64,000 bases of DNA from Acidobacteriaceae bacterium. Lineage in GTDB: Bacteria > Acidobacteriota > Terriglobia > Bryobacterales > Bryobacteraceae. Below, piece after piece: positions 25,701 to 35,128 of the stretch. The translations under genes and the position numbers were made by a program. The DNA lies in assembly GCA_019240405.1 (NCBI GenBank), contig JAFAYL010000052.1, forward strand, positions 1 to 64,000, given 5' to 3'. Below the pieces are notes generated by a model. The model did no database searches. It was not told where the DNA came from and saw nothing but the letters and a program-made list of their open reading frames with translations. Each line of letters begins with the position of its first letter. Position 1 is the first letter of the stretch.

Positions 25701-26069
25701 TCAAAACTCCCCGTCGGAAAAAGTTGAGGCTTCTTCGGCCTCCTCCGCTGCCGTAAGCGGCGGCTCGCTTTTGCCCGCCGCGGCAGATTGATTCACAAGG
25801 TCGCGCAATTCTTTACTCGGCTTGAAATAGGGAATCCTTTTGGAAGGGACTTCAACGCGCGAGCCGGTTTTTGGATTGCGGCCCACGCGCGGCTGGCGCT
25901 GGCGCGTGCGGAAGCTGCCAAAACCGCGAATCTCGATCTTGTCGCCTCTGTGCAGACTGTTCACAATGCTTTCGAAGATAGTCTCGACAATAATCTCGGA
26001 ATCCTTCCTCGTCATCTCGACAACTTTCGACACTTCTTCGATCAGCTCAGCCTTGGTCATACTCTGCAT
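25701..26069 (-). CDS. HU/IHF-family DNA-binding protein
   Basis: A 122-residue nucleoid protein that bends DNA. The core (4-95) is complete: TKAELIEEVS at the start, then the beta-arm segment GFGSFRTRQRQPRVGRNPKT and the C-terminal PYFKPSKELRDLVN. A 27-residue acidic tail follows, not found in E. coli HU. AAGGA five bases before ATG 26069 decides the start over a second ATG three codons later. The gene lies six bases after rpsA, like ihfB in many bacteria, so it is expressed with S1. Confidence 0.9.
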   Translation of the reverse strand: MQSMTKAELIEEVSKVVEMTRKDSEIIVETIFESIVNSLHRGDKIEIRGFGSFRTRQRQPRVGRNPKTGSRVEVPSKRIPYFKPSKELRDLVNQSAAAGKSEPPLTAAEEAEEASTFSDGEF

Positions 26070-26075
26070 GTTTCC

Positions 26076-27821
26076 TTATCTAAATCTCTCGGTTGATTCG
26101 TGCTGCCGGATCGCGGTTCCACGGCTGGAAGTAGCGGCGGCAGCTTGACGCTGATATTCTCTGAGCCGGAAGCGCTCCTCGTATTCCGCGAGAGCACGAT
26201 AGCTGAGCCCAATTCTTCTTTGCGCCTCATTCATTTTGACGATTTTGAAATCGAAGCTTTCGCCGATCGGCAGCGCCGGAGTCTCGGGATCTCGATGCGG
26301 CTTCCGCCGCTTGCCTCGTTCGCCGGTAATTTCGCTGTTATGGCAGAGGCCCTCGACACCGGGGAGCAATTCTACGAACACCCCAAATGGAACAGCGCGG
26401 CGCACTTGTCCCCTCACGATGTCGCCTACTTGGTGCGTGCGGAAAAAGGTCTCCCAGGCGTCTGGTTGCAGTTGCTTCATTCCTAAAGAAAGGCGGCGCT
26501 GGGGAGCGTCGATATTGAGAATGACAGCCTGAACGGTCTGGCCTTTCCGGACCATTTCCGAGGGATGTCTTACGCGCATGGTCCATGACATGTCGGAGAC
26601 ATGCACAAGCCCGTCGACGCCTTCCTCGATTTCGACAAAAGCGCCGAAATCCGACAGCTTTCGTACGCGCCCCTCGACAACGGAACCAATGCTATAGCGC
26701 TCCGCGACGGTGGTCCAAGGATCGGCTTCTAGCTGTTTAATTCCAAGCGAGATGCGGCGTTCTTTGGCTTTTATCTCGAGCACTACGGATTCCACCTGGT
26801 CGCCTGTTTTTACCACTTTGCCTGGGTGCTTCATCCGGCGGCTCCAGGTCATTTCAGAAATATGAATCAGCCCTTCAACTCCGGGTTCCAGCTCGACGAA
26901 AGCTCCGTAATCGGTTACGCTGGCGACGCGCCCAATCACGCGGCTCCCCTGCGGATATCGCGCCTCGATATTCACCCAAGGGTCCGGGCGCATTTGTTTC
27001 AACCCGAGAGAGATGCGTTCTTTCTGCTTGTCGAATTTAAGAACTTTGATCTTGACCTGTTCACCGACGTGTACCACTTCGGAGGGGTGCGTGACTGGGC
27101 TGTAGCTGAGATCGCTCACGTGCAGAAGTCCATCGATGCCGCCTAAATCGACAAAAGCGCCGTAATCGGTCAAATTCTTGATTGTGCCGGTTACCTCAGC
27201 GCCTTCGTAGATGTTCGCCAATGCCTCGCTCTTTCGGGCTTTTATGGCGTTTTCCAGCAAAACGCGGCGAGAGACAACAGCGTTGCCGCGGCGCTGATTC
27301 AACTTGAGAATGCGGACTTCTATCTCGCGTCCAAGATACGTTTCGGGGTTATAAGAAAGCCGCGTCTCGACCTGCGAATTGGGCAAGAAGGCGACGATGC
27401 CGATATCTACCGCTAGTCCGCCCTTGATTTTGCTTACGACGCGGCCTGAGACAGGCGCGCCTTCTGCGGCGGCTCTTTCAAGACGATCCCATACCTGTCG
27501 CCGATGCGCCTTCTCATGAGAGAGCAGGATATAGCCTTCCACAGGAGGGCCGGCGCGGTCGAACATCACCTCGATGACATCGCCCGGTTTTACCACCGGT
27601 TTCCCCTCTTCGAGAGGAAATTGAGAAGCGGGGACGAGGCCTTCGCTCTTCCGTCCAATGTCGACGATTACTTCTTTGTCGGAAACAGCGAGAACGTGAC
27701 CATACAACACCGGTCCTTCGCGGTGTTGGAATTGATTGGTATAGCCATCCAGGAAGGCTTGATAATCTTCGTTTTCGGGTGTGCCCGGGATTTCGACGTA
27801 GTTCTCAGACGCGCTGGTCAT
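26076..27821 (-). CDS. rpsA: 30S ribosomal protein S1
   Basis: Binds mRNA leaders and delivers them to the 30S subunit. The 581-residue protein has six S1 (OB-fold) domains beginning near residues 35, 120, 205, 290, 377 and 465. The third to fifth are the most conserved (for example NLTDYGAFVDLGGIDGLLHV). A typical S1 has four to six repeats. No good Shine-Dalgarno precedes the ATG, as is usual for rpsA. A strong promoter at 27974-28002 and a leader hairpin are seen upstream. Confidence 0.93.
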   Translation of the reverse strand: MTSASENYVEIPGTPENEDYQAFLDGYTNQFQHREGPVLYGHVLAVSDKEVIVDIGRKSEGLVPASQFPLEEGKPVVKPGDVIEVMFDRAGPPVEGYILLSHEKAHRRQVWDRLERAAAEGAPVSGRVVSKIKGGLAVDIGIVAFLPNSQVETRLSYNPETYLGREIEVRILKLNQRRGNAVVSRRVLLENAIKARKSEALANIYEGAEVTGTIKNLTDYGAFVDLGGIDGLLHVSDLSYSPVTHPSEVVHVGEQVKIKVLKFDKQKERISLGLKQMRPDPWVNIEARYPQGSRVIGRVASVTDYGAFVELEPGVEGLIHISEMTWSRRMKHPGKVVKTGDQVESVVLEIKAKERRISLGIKQLEADPWTTVAERYSIGSVVEGRVRKLSDFGAFVEIEEGVDGLVHVSDMSWTMRVRHPSEMVRKGQTVQAVILNIDAPQRRLSLGMKQLQPDAWETFFRTHQVGDIVRGQVRRAVPFGVFVELLPGVEGLCHNSEITGERGKRRKPHRDPETPALPIGESFDFKIVKMNEAQRRIGLSYRALAEYEERFRLREYQRQAAAATSSRGTAIRQHESTERFR

Positions 27822-27853
27822 ATAATGCTTTCAATCGTCGATCCGGTGTGTTA

Positions 27854-27874
27854 CGGCTCTTTGAGCAAGAACCG
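27854..27874 (-). other. Hairpin in the rpsA mRNA leader
   Basis: In the transcript this is an eight-pair stem (CGGUUCUU with AAGAGCCG, one G-U pair) and a five-base loop, about 35 bases before the S1 start codon. Leaders of rpsA fold into hairpins that S1 binds for autogenous control in enterobacteria; the same role here is inference. Confidence 0.4.
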
Positions 27875-27973
27875 GAGAATGGGCCGTTAGCAACCCCGAA
27901 CATCTGGAACTTCGAACCTTAAAAACCTGATCCCCGACTGTAGTTCAACTTATTGATAGCTCAGTACTTCAGA

Positions 27974-28002
27974 ACTATAGCGGACGCCCAAGAGGATGTC
28001 AA
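27974..28002 (-). promoter_or_regulatory. Strong sigma-70 promoter for rpsA-HU
   Basis: On the reverse strand TTGACA (complement of 27997-28002) and TATAGT (complement of 27974-27979) are separated by exactly 17 bases. This is near-consensus and would start transcription about 145 bases before the rpsA ATG. Confidence 0.8.
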
Positions 28003-28056
28003 CCGGTATCGCCTACCGGCGGCAGGTCTTAAACCAGCAACCTTTTGTAAAAGGTT
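28003..28056. repeat. Two inverted repeats between rpsA and tatA promoters
   Basis: CCGGTA-TCGCC-TACCGG at 28003-28019 and AACCTTTT-GT-AAAAGGTT at 28039-28056 are both perfect. The second is an 18-base near-continuous palindrome upstream of tatA. The rest of the gene-free stretch 27822-28151 holds the rpsA leader and promoter, and TATACT at 28101-28106 as a possible tatA -10. These palindromes are candidate regulator sites; neither has a T-run. Confidence 0.4.
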
Positions 28057-28151
28057 TGTACAGCTTTGATCTAGGCCGGTGATAGAGTAGCGAAATCGGA
28101 TATACTGAGATCGCCGGCTAAAAATGCCCGCTGTTTTCCTGGAGAACCCTC

Positions 28152-28364
28152 ATGCTTCATGACTTATTGCTGCCGCAACATCTGCTGATCATCTTGCTGG
28201 TTGCGCTGTTTGTTTTCGGCCCGAAAAAGCTCCCGGAGCTGGGACAAGGCCTCGGCAAGGGTATCCGCTCGTTCCGCGAGAGCATGAAGAGCGTGACGCA
28301 CGAGGAGTCGGAGAAGGTGGAGCCCCCTTCTTCGAAGGACAACGAAAACACAAAACAGAGCTAG
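28152..28364 (+). CDS. tatA: Sec-independent protein translocase TatA
   Basis: Pore-forming subunit of the twin-arginine translocase, which exports folded proteins. The 70-residue protein has one transmembrane helix (about 8-24, LLIILLVALFVFG), the FGPKKLPELG hinge, an amphipathic helix and a charged tail. CTGGAGA lies upstream of the ATG. No tatB or tatC is adjacent; TatA alone may serve with a TatC elsewhere. A Tat-type substrate, the ferritin-like protein at 54782-55915, is in this window. Confidence 0.9.
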   Translation: MLHDLLLPQHLLIILLVALFVFGPKKLPELGQGLGKGIRSFRESMKSVTHEESEKVEPPSSKDNENTKQS

Positions 28365-28759
28365 CGATTTTGCTAGGGCCGAGCTGCGGCGGTATTCCCC
28401 CAATTTAGTCGATTCAAAGGCTTTAGATCAGAAATTTTTGCACCGAGCGGGAAAGATTTGCTTACGCGCCAACGGCTGTGCGGCGAGGGCTCCGCGCGTG
28501 GCATAATCGCCGGAAACCTCTGAGCCTGCTGTGTTTCAGCACCGAATCTTCCATCAATTGAGCTGTGCCCCCAGCGTTCATCTCGAGCTTGGCACCAAAA
28601 CTGCCTACCAGTAATCCGATGGTGATAAGGGAATCCGTCACCAAACTTGATCCAACAGAGATCGTTCGATCGCAAACCCCTTCACGACTAAAGAGCGTTG
28701 TAGCCCAACAAAAGAAAAAAATCGAAAACGAAAAAATTATTAGGAGCGATGGAAGGCAA
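28365..28759 (+). other. 395-base leader region before the sigma factor
   Basis: The sigma-factor frame stays open back to a GTG at 28565, but the stretch 28700-28745 is A-rich low complexity and resembles an untranslated leader more than coding sequence. CTAGC-GATTTT-GCTAG overlaps the tatA stop as a weak hairpin. No tRNA, small RNA or consensus promoter was found. Confidence 0.3.
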
Positions 28760-29311
28760 ATGACTAAGGAAGAATACGGCAAGGCCTATCAACGAGGATT
28801 TAATCTGACTGTGCGATTTCTCGTATCGAGGGGCCTTTCTTATGATGCGGCGCTTGACACCGCGCAAGCAGCCTGGGCGAAAGGTTGGGAACGCCGGGAG
28901 CAGTTGCGTGATCCCAATCTCGTACTCACATGGACGAATAGCATCGCCCTCAATATTCATCGGACTTTTTTGAGACGCGAGCCGCAGATGCAAACCCTAC
29001 CTGAGTTGCAGGCTCCGCCTCGAATGAATGTGGCTGCAATCGATGTAAAGCGCATTTTGAAAGAGTGCAAACCGAACGACAAAGTCGTCCTCGAAGGTCA
29101 CTACATCGAAGGCTACAAAGTCCAGGAAATTGCCCGCCAACACGGATGGTCCGAGACCGCGGTTCGCATCCGCTTACTCCGCGCCCGTCGAAGTGTAGAA
29201 CGTCGGTTGAGCCGTCCGAAGCACGCTCGTCTGCGCAATCTGGCAGAGAAAACAAAGCACGCTCTTGCCAGCGCTCTCGAAGTGCCGACTTATCAGCCAA
29301 GAGTAGCTTAG
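28760..29311 (+). CDS. Sigma-70-family (ECF-like) sigma factor
   Basis: About 183 residues from ATG 28760 (MTKEEYGKAYQRGFNL), where recognisable sequence begins. An N-terminal extension to GTG 28565 is possible (248 residues) but low complexity. Region 2 is weakly conserved (RFLVSRGLSYDAALDTAQAA, then TWTNSIALNIHRTFLRRE). Region 4 is clearer: HYIEGYKVQEIARQHGWSET followed by AVRIRLLRARRSVERRL. GGAAGG lies close upstream of the ATG. No anti-sigma gene adjoins it, so it is an orphan regulator. It converges on ndk. Confidence 0.7.
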   Translation: MTKEEYGKAYQRGFNLTVRFLVSRGLSYDAALDTAQAAWAKGWERREQLRDPNLVLTWTNSIALNIHRTFLRREPQMQTLPELQAPPRMNVAAIDVKRILKECKPNDKVVLEGHYIEGYKVQEIARQHGWSETAVRIRLLRARRSVERRLSRPKHARLRNLAEKTKHALASALEVPTYQPRVA

Positions 29312-29345
29312 CGATATCGAAAACGGCCAGCCCGGCCGCAAACAG

Positions 29346-29765
29346 CTATAGCAACTCAGCTCCGCTGAAAAAAAAAGGGATCTCTTGAGCGGCCGTTTCG
29401 GGAGCATCCGAACCGTGAACTGAGTTGCGCTCAATGTTTTCGGCAAACCGTTTACGTATAGTCCCTTCGGCTGCGTTTCCCGGGTTCGTCGCTCCCATAA
29501 GCTCCCGCCACTGTGCAACGGCGTCTTCCCGCTCGAGGGCGAGCACGATAACAGGTCCTTCGGTCATGAATTTCACTAACCCGGCGAAGAATGGGCGCTG
29601 CCGGTGAACCTCGTAGAAGGCTTCCGTTTCCGATTGTGAGAGGCGCAGCATTTTGGCTCCCCGGATTCGAAAACCGTTTTGCTCCGTTATGGCGATGATT
29701 TCGCCGATGTGACCACCCGCGACAGCGTCAGGTTTGATTATTCCGAGCGTGCGTTCCAGAGCCAT
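29346..29765 (-). CDS. ndk: Nucleoside diphosphate kinase
   Basis: Balances NTP pools by transferring phosphate through His117 in NSVHGSD (114-120). It has 139 residues with [10 protein letters not shown] at the start and the expected RPFFAGLV and [14 protein letters not shown] segments. Its ATG sits directly beside the sucD stop, so sucC-sucD-ndk form one transcript, which fits because succinyl-CoA synthetase makes ATP or GTP and Ndk redistributes it. Confidence 0.94.
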   Translation of the reverse strand: MALERTLGIIKPDAVAGGHIGEIIAITEQNGFRIRGAKMLRLSQSETEAFYEVHRQRPFFAGLVKFMTEGPVIVLALEREDAVAQWRELMGATNPGNAAEGTIRKRFAENIERNSVHGSDAPETAAQEIPFFFSGAELL

Positions 29766-30674
29766 TTACAAACCTCTGCTTCCAATTGAACCTACTTCCT
29801 GCTGCTGAAGCGCCTCTTGCATCTTTTCTCCCATCAGCGCGGGCGAGGGGCACACGATAATTCCAGCCCCGGTCATGGCCGCAAGCTTATCCTCAGCCCG
29901 GCCTGAGCCGCCCGAAATAATTGCACCAGCGTGTCCCATGCGCCGTCCGGGAGGCGCCGTCTGACCCGCTATAAAACCTACAACCGGTTTGCGAACGTGA
30001 GTCTTGACGTAAGCGGCGGCTGTCTCTTCGGCATTACCGCCGATTTCGCCGATCATAATGATCGCGTGCGTCTCCGGATCTTCGTTGAATAACCGGATCG
30101 CGTCGGTGAATGTGGTCCCGATGATCGGATCGCCACCGATTCCGATACAAGTCGATTGACCGATGCCCAAGCCAGTTAACTGGCCAACAGCCTCATACGT
30201 TAGCGTGCCTGATCGCGAGACGATCCCGACATTTCCCGGCTTGTGAATGTGACCGGGCATGATGCCGATCTTGCATTTACCCGGCGTGATCACGCCCGGG
30301 CAGTTAGGCCCGATCAACCGCGTAGAAGGCCTGGTCTTCAGGAACGTCCAGACGCGCAGCATATCGCTTACGGGAATGCCTTCGGTGATGCAAACTACGA
30401 GCGAAAGACCGGCATCGGCAGCTTCCATGATGGCATCTGACGCGAATGCAGGAGGCACAAAAATAATCGAAGCAGTCGCTCCCGTTTCGCACACAGCTTG
30501 ATCGACCGTGTTAAACACTGGCCTGTTCAAATGTTTCTGGCCGCCCTTGCCTGGGGTAGTCCCGCCGACCACCTGTGTTCCATAATCAATCGCTTGTTGC
30601 GCGTGGAAAGTGCCCTCGCGGCCAGTGAAGCCTTGGAACAGAACTTTTGTCTTTTCGTCTATGAGCACGCTCAT
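29766..30674 (-). CDS. sucD: Succinyl-CoA ligase, alpha subunit
   Basis: TCA-cycle enzyme converting succinyl-CoA to succinate with substrate-level phosphorylation. The 302-residue subunit has the CoA-binding Rossmann part ([17 protein letters not shown] at 13-29, GGTTPGKGG at 37-45) and the phosphorylated histidine His248 in [10 protein letters not shown]. It overlaps sucC by four bases, giving equal expression of the two subunits. Confidence 0.94.
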   Translation of the reverse strand: MSVLIDEKTKVLFQGFTGREGTFHAQQAIDYGTQVVGGTTPGKGGQKHLNRPVFNTVDQAVCETGATASIIFVPPAFASDAIMEAADAGLSLVVCITEGIPVSDMLRVWTFLKTRPSTRLIGPNCPGVITPGKCKIGIMPGHIHKPGNVGIVSRSGTLTYEAVGQLTGLGIGQSTCIGIGGDPIIGTTFTDAIRLFNEDPETHAIIMIGEIGGNAEETAAAYVKTHVRKPVVGFIAGQTAPPGRRMGHAGAIISGGSGRAEDKLAAMTGAGIIVCPSPALMGEKMQEALQQQEVGSIGSRGL

Positions 30675-31828
30675 TGCACCAGTCTCACGACTTTCTCGGC
30701 GGCATCCTTCATTCCACTCGCAACCGCAAAATTGAACCCCGATTCCTTAAGGATCTTTTGGCCGAGCTCGACATTGGTTCCTTCCATTCGGACTACAACG
30801 GGAATTTTGATTTCCAGTTCGCGCGCGGCGGAGACGACGCCCGTCGCGAGCGTGTCACAACGCAATATTCCTCCGAAGATGTTGATGAGCACTGCTTTCA
30901 CTCCGGCATCCGACAGCAAAATGCGAAAGGCATTCTTGATTTGCTCGGCGCTAGCGCCCCCGCCTACATCCAGGAAGTTGGCAGGTCTGCCTCCGGCATA
31001 TTTGATAATGTCCATCGTGGCCATAGCCAAACCTGCGCCATTTACCATGCACGCAATGTTACCTTCGAGCTTGATATAGTTCAGCCCGAATCGCGAGGCT
31101 TCGACTTCGAGCGGGTCTTCCTCGTTCAGATCGCGCAGCTCGAGCAGGTCCTTGTGACGATACAGCGCGTTATCGTCCAGGTTGATCTTTGCATCGAGCG
31201 CGTAAACCTTCCAGTCTTTCGTCAGGATGAACGGATTGATTTCGGCGAGGGAGCCATCGATCGCCTCGTATGCTCTGGCAAGTGCGGCCATCGCGGAAGC
31301 TGCAGAGTTCACCGTTGCCGCTGGAATGTCCATTCCGAACGCCAGCTTGCGCGCTTGATAGGGCCGAAGCCCGCTGCCTGGAAGCAGCGCTTCTTTCAAG
31401 ATCAACTCAGGAGTTTTCGCGGCGACTTCTTCAATCTCCATGCCTCCAGCTTTCGAGGCCATGAATACGGATGCGCCGATCGATCGATCCAGAACGATTC
31501 CCAAATAGAGCTCTCGCTCGATCGGCAGCGTTTCTTCGATCAGTAACCGTTGCACCACGCGTCCCTCAGGACCGGTTTGATGCGTCACCAAAGTCATGCC
31601 AAGCATCTTCTTGGCGATCTCGGCCGCCTCGGTTGCATTCTTGGCGATTTTGACACCCCCGCCTTTCCCACGTCCTCCGGCATGAATCTGCGCTTTGACA
31701 ACGACGCTGCCTCCGATTGTCTTTGCGGCAGCCTCAGCTTCCTCGACCGTGTAGGCGACTTCCCCACGGGGAACCGGAACATCGTACTTGGCGAGGATCG
31801 CCTTTGCTTGATACTCGTGAATCTTCAT
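30671..31828 (-). CDS. sucC: Succinyl-CoA ligase, beta subunit
   Basis: Partner of SucD, carrying nucleotide binding. The 385-residue protein begins [20 protein letters not shown], has the ATP-grasp domain with [16 protein letters not shown] and ends with the conserved ligase region [15 protein letters not shown]. No clear Shine-Dalgarno is seen before the ATG. The 92-base gap to the upstream aroF-type gene probably holds the promoter, with TACACT near 31876 as a weak -10. Confidence 0.94.
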   Translation of the reverse strand: MKIHEYQAKAILAKYDVPVPRGEVAYTVEEAEAAAKTIGGSVVVKAQIHAGGRGKGGGVKIAKNATEAAEIAKKMLGMTLVTHQTGPEGRVVQRLLIEETLPIERELYLGIVLDRSIGASVFMASKAGGMEIEEVAAKTPELILKEALLPGSGLRPYQARKLAFGMDIPAATVNSAASAMAALARAYEAIDGSLAEINPFILTKDWKVYALDAKINLDDNALYRHKDLLELRDLNEEDPLEVEASRFGLNYIKLEGNIACMVNGAGLAMATMDIIKYAGGRPANFLDVGGGASAEQIKNAFRILLSDAGVKAVLINIFGGILRCDTLATGVVSAARELEIKIPVVVRMEGTNVELGQKILKESGFNFAVASGMKDAAEKVVRLVQ

Positions 31829-31920
31829 AGATGATTAACGTTTGATGAGGAGGGTTGAAGCGGATCAATGGCTAGTGTATCTCGCGATTGTGAGGTAGAC
31901 CGATACTACAATATCCAGAC

Positions 31921-32955
31921 TTACCGCACGCCCGCTGGGATCTTACGCCTAGCTGCGAGCAGTTCCGAAATCGCGCGACATTCGGCGGCCATTTCTCGAA
32001 ATTCAGCCGGATCCAGCGACTGAAATCCGTCCGATAGCGCGCGCTCGGGAGCCGGATGAACTTCAACCATTACTCCGGACGCGCCCGCCGCGATTGAAGC
32101 CAGCGCCATGGGAATGACTTTGTCACGCTTTCCGGTCCCATGGCTGGGATCCACAATGATGGGCAAATGGCTGAGTGCCTGCACCGCCGGAACTACGCTG
32201 AGATCGAGCGTGTTCCGCGTGTGGTCGGCGAAGGTTCTGACGCCGCGCTCACAAAGGATCACGTTGTAATTGCCCTCGGATAAGATGTACTCGGCCGCCA
32301 TTAAGAATTCTTCGAGCGTGGATGCTATGCCGCGCTTCAGCAATACGGGTTTTCGCGATCGGCCTGCACGTCTCAGCAACGAGAAATTCTGCATGTTGCG
32401 CGCACCGATCTGAACGCAATCGGCGTAGCTTTCGACCATGTCAAACGTTTCCGTGTCGATCGCTTCAGTGACGATTCCGAGTCCAGTCTCCGCGCGAGCT
32501 TCGGCTAGGTAGCGCAAGCCTTCTTCTGCGAGGCCCTGAAAAGTATAGGGAGAAGTGCGTGGCTTGTAAGCGCCGCCGCGCAGCAGCTCGCCACCTGCGT
32601 GTTTCACGGCGTGAGCAGATTCAAGAATCTGCTCCCTGCTTTCTACAGAACATGGGCCGCCGCACAATACAATTTCCTCACCACCTACGGCAACCCCGTT
32701 CACCATCACAACGGTGTTCTCGGGCTTGGTTTCGCGGCTCACCAGCTTGTAAGGCTTGGAGACGCGGATTGCCTCGGCCACTCCGGGAAGGTGATCGAAT
32801 TCCGCAGAATCAATAGGACCGCTATTCCCAGTAATGCCGATCGCAGTCCGCTGCTCGCCGGGAATAATATGCGGCTTGAATCCCAGAGCTTCAATTCGCT
32901 CGCAGACGCGCGCGATCTCGGCTGGGCCGGCTTGGGCCTTCATCACGACGAGCAA
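31921..32955 (-). CDS. aroF: 3-deoxy-7-phosphoheptulonate synthase, AroF I-beta type with N-terminal ACT-like domain
   Basis: First enzyme of the shikimate pathway, joining PEP and erythrose 4-phosphate. The 344-residue form has an N-terminal ferredoxin-like regulatory domain (1-70, LVVMKAQAGPAEIARVCERI) and the TIM barrel with CGGPCSVESREQI, GGAYKPRTSPYTFQG, LKRGIASTLEEF, ILCERGVRTF and IIVDPSHGTGKRDKV. This is the I-beta/Thermotoga type. The start is TTG. It is divergent from trpD, so both genes of aromatic amino acid synthesis may share a control region at 32956-33104. Confidence 0.92.
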   Translation of the reverse strand: MLVVMKAQAGPAEIARVCERIEALGFKPHIIPGEQRTAIGITGNSGPIDSAEFDHLPGVAEAIRVSKPYKLVSRETKPENTVVMVNGVAVGGEEIVLCGGPCSVESREQILESAHAVKHAGGELLRGGAYKPRTSPYTFQGLAEEGLRYLAEARAETGLGIVTEAIDTETFDMVESYADCVQIGARNMQNFSLLRRAGRSRKPVLLKRGIASTLEEFLMAAEYILSEGNYNVILCERGVRTFADHTRNTLDLSVVPAVQALSHLPIIVDPSHGTGKRDKVIPMALASIAAGASGVMVEVHPAPERALSDGFQSLDPAEFREMAAECRAISELLAARRKIPAGVR

Positions 32956-33104
32956 GGTTACGGAATCCTCTCGTTTCTTAGAGTATCGAAATCAGGCACG
33001 CTTCAGCGGGCGTACTCCAAATATTGAGTGGTTCACAATATGATTTGCGCGCAATGGCGGAAGCGATTATTTACAAGTGTTTGTGATCGAATAGTGGCGG
33101 ACGT

Positions 33105-34121
33105 ATGGCTCATCTCCCCTACCGGAATTTCGTCCACCTAACTCAGCCTGAGGCATACCAGTTAATGCACGAGATGCTATCAGGCGGCATGAGTACTGAA
33201 GGCATCGCCGAGGTGCTCAGCTTCTTGCGCCGCAAGGGAGAAACGGTGGCCGAGCTTGTGGGATTTGCTAGCGCGATCCGCGATATGGCTCCGCCCGCGG
33301 AGCTCGATCAATCGAATGAGCCTGTGCTCGATACGGCGGGAACGGGTGGCGATGCAACGAATAGCTTCAACATATCGACCGCGGCCGCATTCGTGGCGGC
33401 AGGAGCCGGACTGCGTGTCGCCAAACACGGCAACCGAAAGATTTCGAGCCAGTGTGGCAGCGCGGATGTGTTGGAAGCCTTGGGCGTCTCAGTGAGCCTT
33501 TCTGCGGAAGATGCAATTGAGTGCCTCCGCAAGATCGGGATCGGCTTTTTCTATGCTCCGCTGCTTCATCCGGCTGTGAAGTACGCTCAGGAGGCGCGTC
33601 TCATGCTGAAAGGTCGCACGGTGTTCAACATGCTTGGACCGCTCACGAATCCCATTCGAGCGCGCGTCCAACTGATCGGAGCATTTTCGGTCCGCGCGGC
33701 GGAAATGCTAGCTCAATGCGCGGCGCGGCTAGGGATTGAGCGTGCTTTCGTTGTGCATGGTTGTGATGGGCTCGATGAAATTACCACCACGGGAACTACA
33801 ACCGTTTTTCAGGTGGATGAGAGACGCGTGCAAAAGGGCCAGTGGTCGCCCAATCATTTCGGTGTTCCGCAGGCGGCAATCGAGGATCTGAAAGGCGGCG
33901 ATCCGGAAACAAATGCCGGAATTATTCGGGCTGTGCTCAACGGCGATCCGGGTCCGCGCCGGGATGTTGTATTGGTGAACAGTGCTGCGGCGCTCCTGCT
34001 CAGCCGGAAAGCGAACGATATCAGAGATGCGCTCGCGATCGCCGCGGAATCCATTGACTCTGGCTCGGCTCGCTCCAAGCTTGAGCAGTTGGTCGAATTG
34101 ACGAGTGCTCTGCGGGCATGA
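33105..34121 (+). CDS. trpD: Anthranilate phosphoribosyltransferase
   Basis: Transfers phosphoribose from PRPP to anthranilate in tryptophan synthesis. The 338-residue protein has the signature DTAGTGGDATNSFNIS near 76-91, KHGNRKISSQCGSADVLEAL and MLGPLTNPIRARVQLIGAFS. It is not fused to a glutaminase, and no other trp gene is in the window. Its end overlaps the next gene by four bases (ATGA). It sits opposite the DAHP synthase gene, a sensible pairing. Confidence 0.92.
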   Translation: MAHLPYRNFVHLTQPEAYQLMHEMLSGGMSTEGIAEVLSFLRRKGETVAELVGFASAIRDMAPPAELDQSNEPVLDTAGTGGDATNSFNISTAAAFVAAGAGLRVAKHGNRKISSQCGSADVLEALGVSVSLSAEDAIECLRKIGIGFFYAPLLHPAVKYAQEARLMLKGRTVFNMLGPLTNPIRARVQLIGAFSVRAAEMLAQCAARLGIERAFVVHGCDGLDEITTTGTTTVFQVDERRVQKGQWSPNHFGVPQAAIEDLKGGDPETNAGIIRAVLNGDPGPRRDVVLVNSAAALLLSRKANDIRDALAIAAESIDSGSARSKLEQLVELTSALRA

Positions 34122-35128
34122 AAGCCTTCGAAGTACAAGCGTTCGGAATCGACAACCTGAAGCTTGTCGATCGCGAGATGCCACGTCCAGGTCCCACGGA
34201 CGTGCTCGTGAGGCTTACCGCTGCTTCGTTGAATTATCGGGACTATATGGTCGTGCAGGGCGGCTATAATCCGAAACTCAAGCTCCCCATGATGCCGCTC
34301 TCCGACAGTGTAGGGGTTGTCGAGGAAGTCGGGGCAGGCGTTACTCGGTTCAACAAAGGCGACCGTGTGGCGACGTGTTTCATGCAGAGCTGGATCGATG
34401 GACCTGTGACTCGCGAAAAGGCCCAATCGGCTTTAGGCGGCGCGATTGATGGCGTGCTCCGGGAATTCGCCGTCTTTTCCGAGCAAGGTCTTGTCAGCGC
34501 GCCGCCCGAGCTCACGGACGAAGAAGCTGCAACGCTACCTTGCGCGGCGCTTACCGCCTGGCACGCTCTGTTCGAGCACACGCCGACGGTTCCAGGTCAA
34601 ACCGTACTCATCCAGGGTACGGGCGGAGTGTCGGTGTTTGCACTTCAATTTGCGAAAGCCGCCGGATTGCGGATCATTCTGACTTCGAGCAGTGACGAAA
34701 AACTCGCGCGTGGGAAAGAACTAGGCGCAGATGAACTCATAAATTACAAGCGCACTCTTCAATGGGATGAGGAAGCACGCAAGCTGACTAATGGTGAAGG
34801 TGTAGACCACGTAGTTGAAATCGGCGGCAGCGGAACCATGCCGCGGTCATTGCGAGCGGTGCGCATGGGAGGAACCGTGAGCGTGATTGGCGTGCTCAGC
34901 GGAGCAGACCCGTCAGTCAGTCCAGTACCCATCTTGATGAACAGCATTCGCGTGCAGGGAATCTACGTCGGCTCACGCGCGATGTTTGAGCGCATGAATC
35001 GCGCGGTGGAATTTCATTCAATCAAACCAGTGATCGATAAACTTTTTCTCTGGACTGAAATACGGGAGGCCTTACATTACATGCAGAGCCAGCAGCATTT
35101 CGGGAAAATTTGCCTTAGCTTTCGGTAG
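34118..35128 (+). CDS. Zinc-independent MDR quinone oxidoreductase-like protein
   Basis: A 336-residue medium-chain dehydrogenase/reductase. The N-terminal GroES-like domain lacks the cysteine-rich zinc lobe and catalytic cysteine, so it is probably of the NADPH quinone oxidoreductase type. The Rossmann domain carries VLIQGTGGVSVFALQFAKAA (about 162-181). It is coupled to trpD by a four-base overlap, but a metabolic link is not evident. It overlaps the convergent membrane protein gene by 14 bases. Confidence 0.82.
   Translation: MKAFEVQAFGIDNLKLVDREMPRPGPTDVLVRLTAASLNYRDYMVVQGGYNPKLKLPMMPLSDSVGVVEEVGAGVTRFNKGDRVATCFMQSWIDGPVTREKAQSALGGAIDGVLREFAVFSEQGLVSAPPELTDEEAATLPCAALTAWHALFEHTPTVPGQTVLIQGTGGVSVFALQFAKAAGLRIILTSSSDEKLARGKELGADELINYKRTLQWDEEARKLTNGEGVDHVVEIGGSGTMPRSLRAVRMGGTVSVIGVLSGADPSVSPVPILMNSIRVQGIYVGSRAMFERMNRAVEFHSIKPVIDKLFLWTEIREALHYMQSQQHFGKICLSFR

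Noticed and set aside
29322-29345. Terminator between the sigma factor and ndk
   Set aside because: CGGCC-AGCCC-GGCCG forms a short hairpin but has no T-run on either strand.
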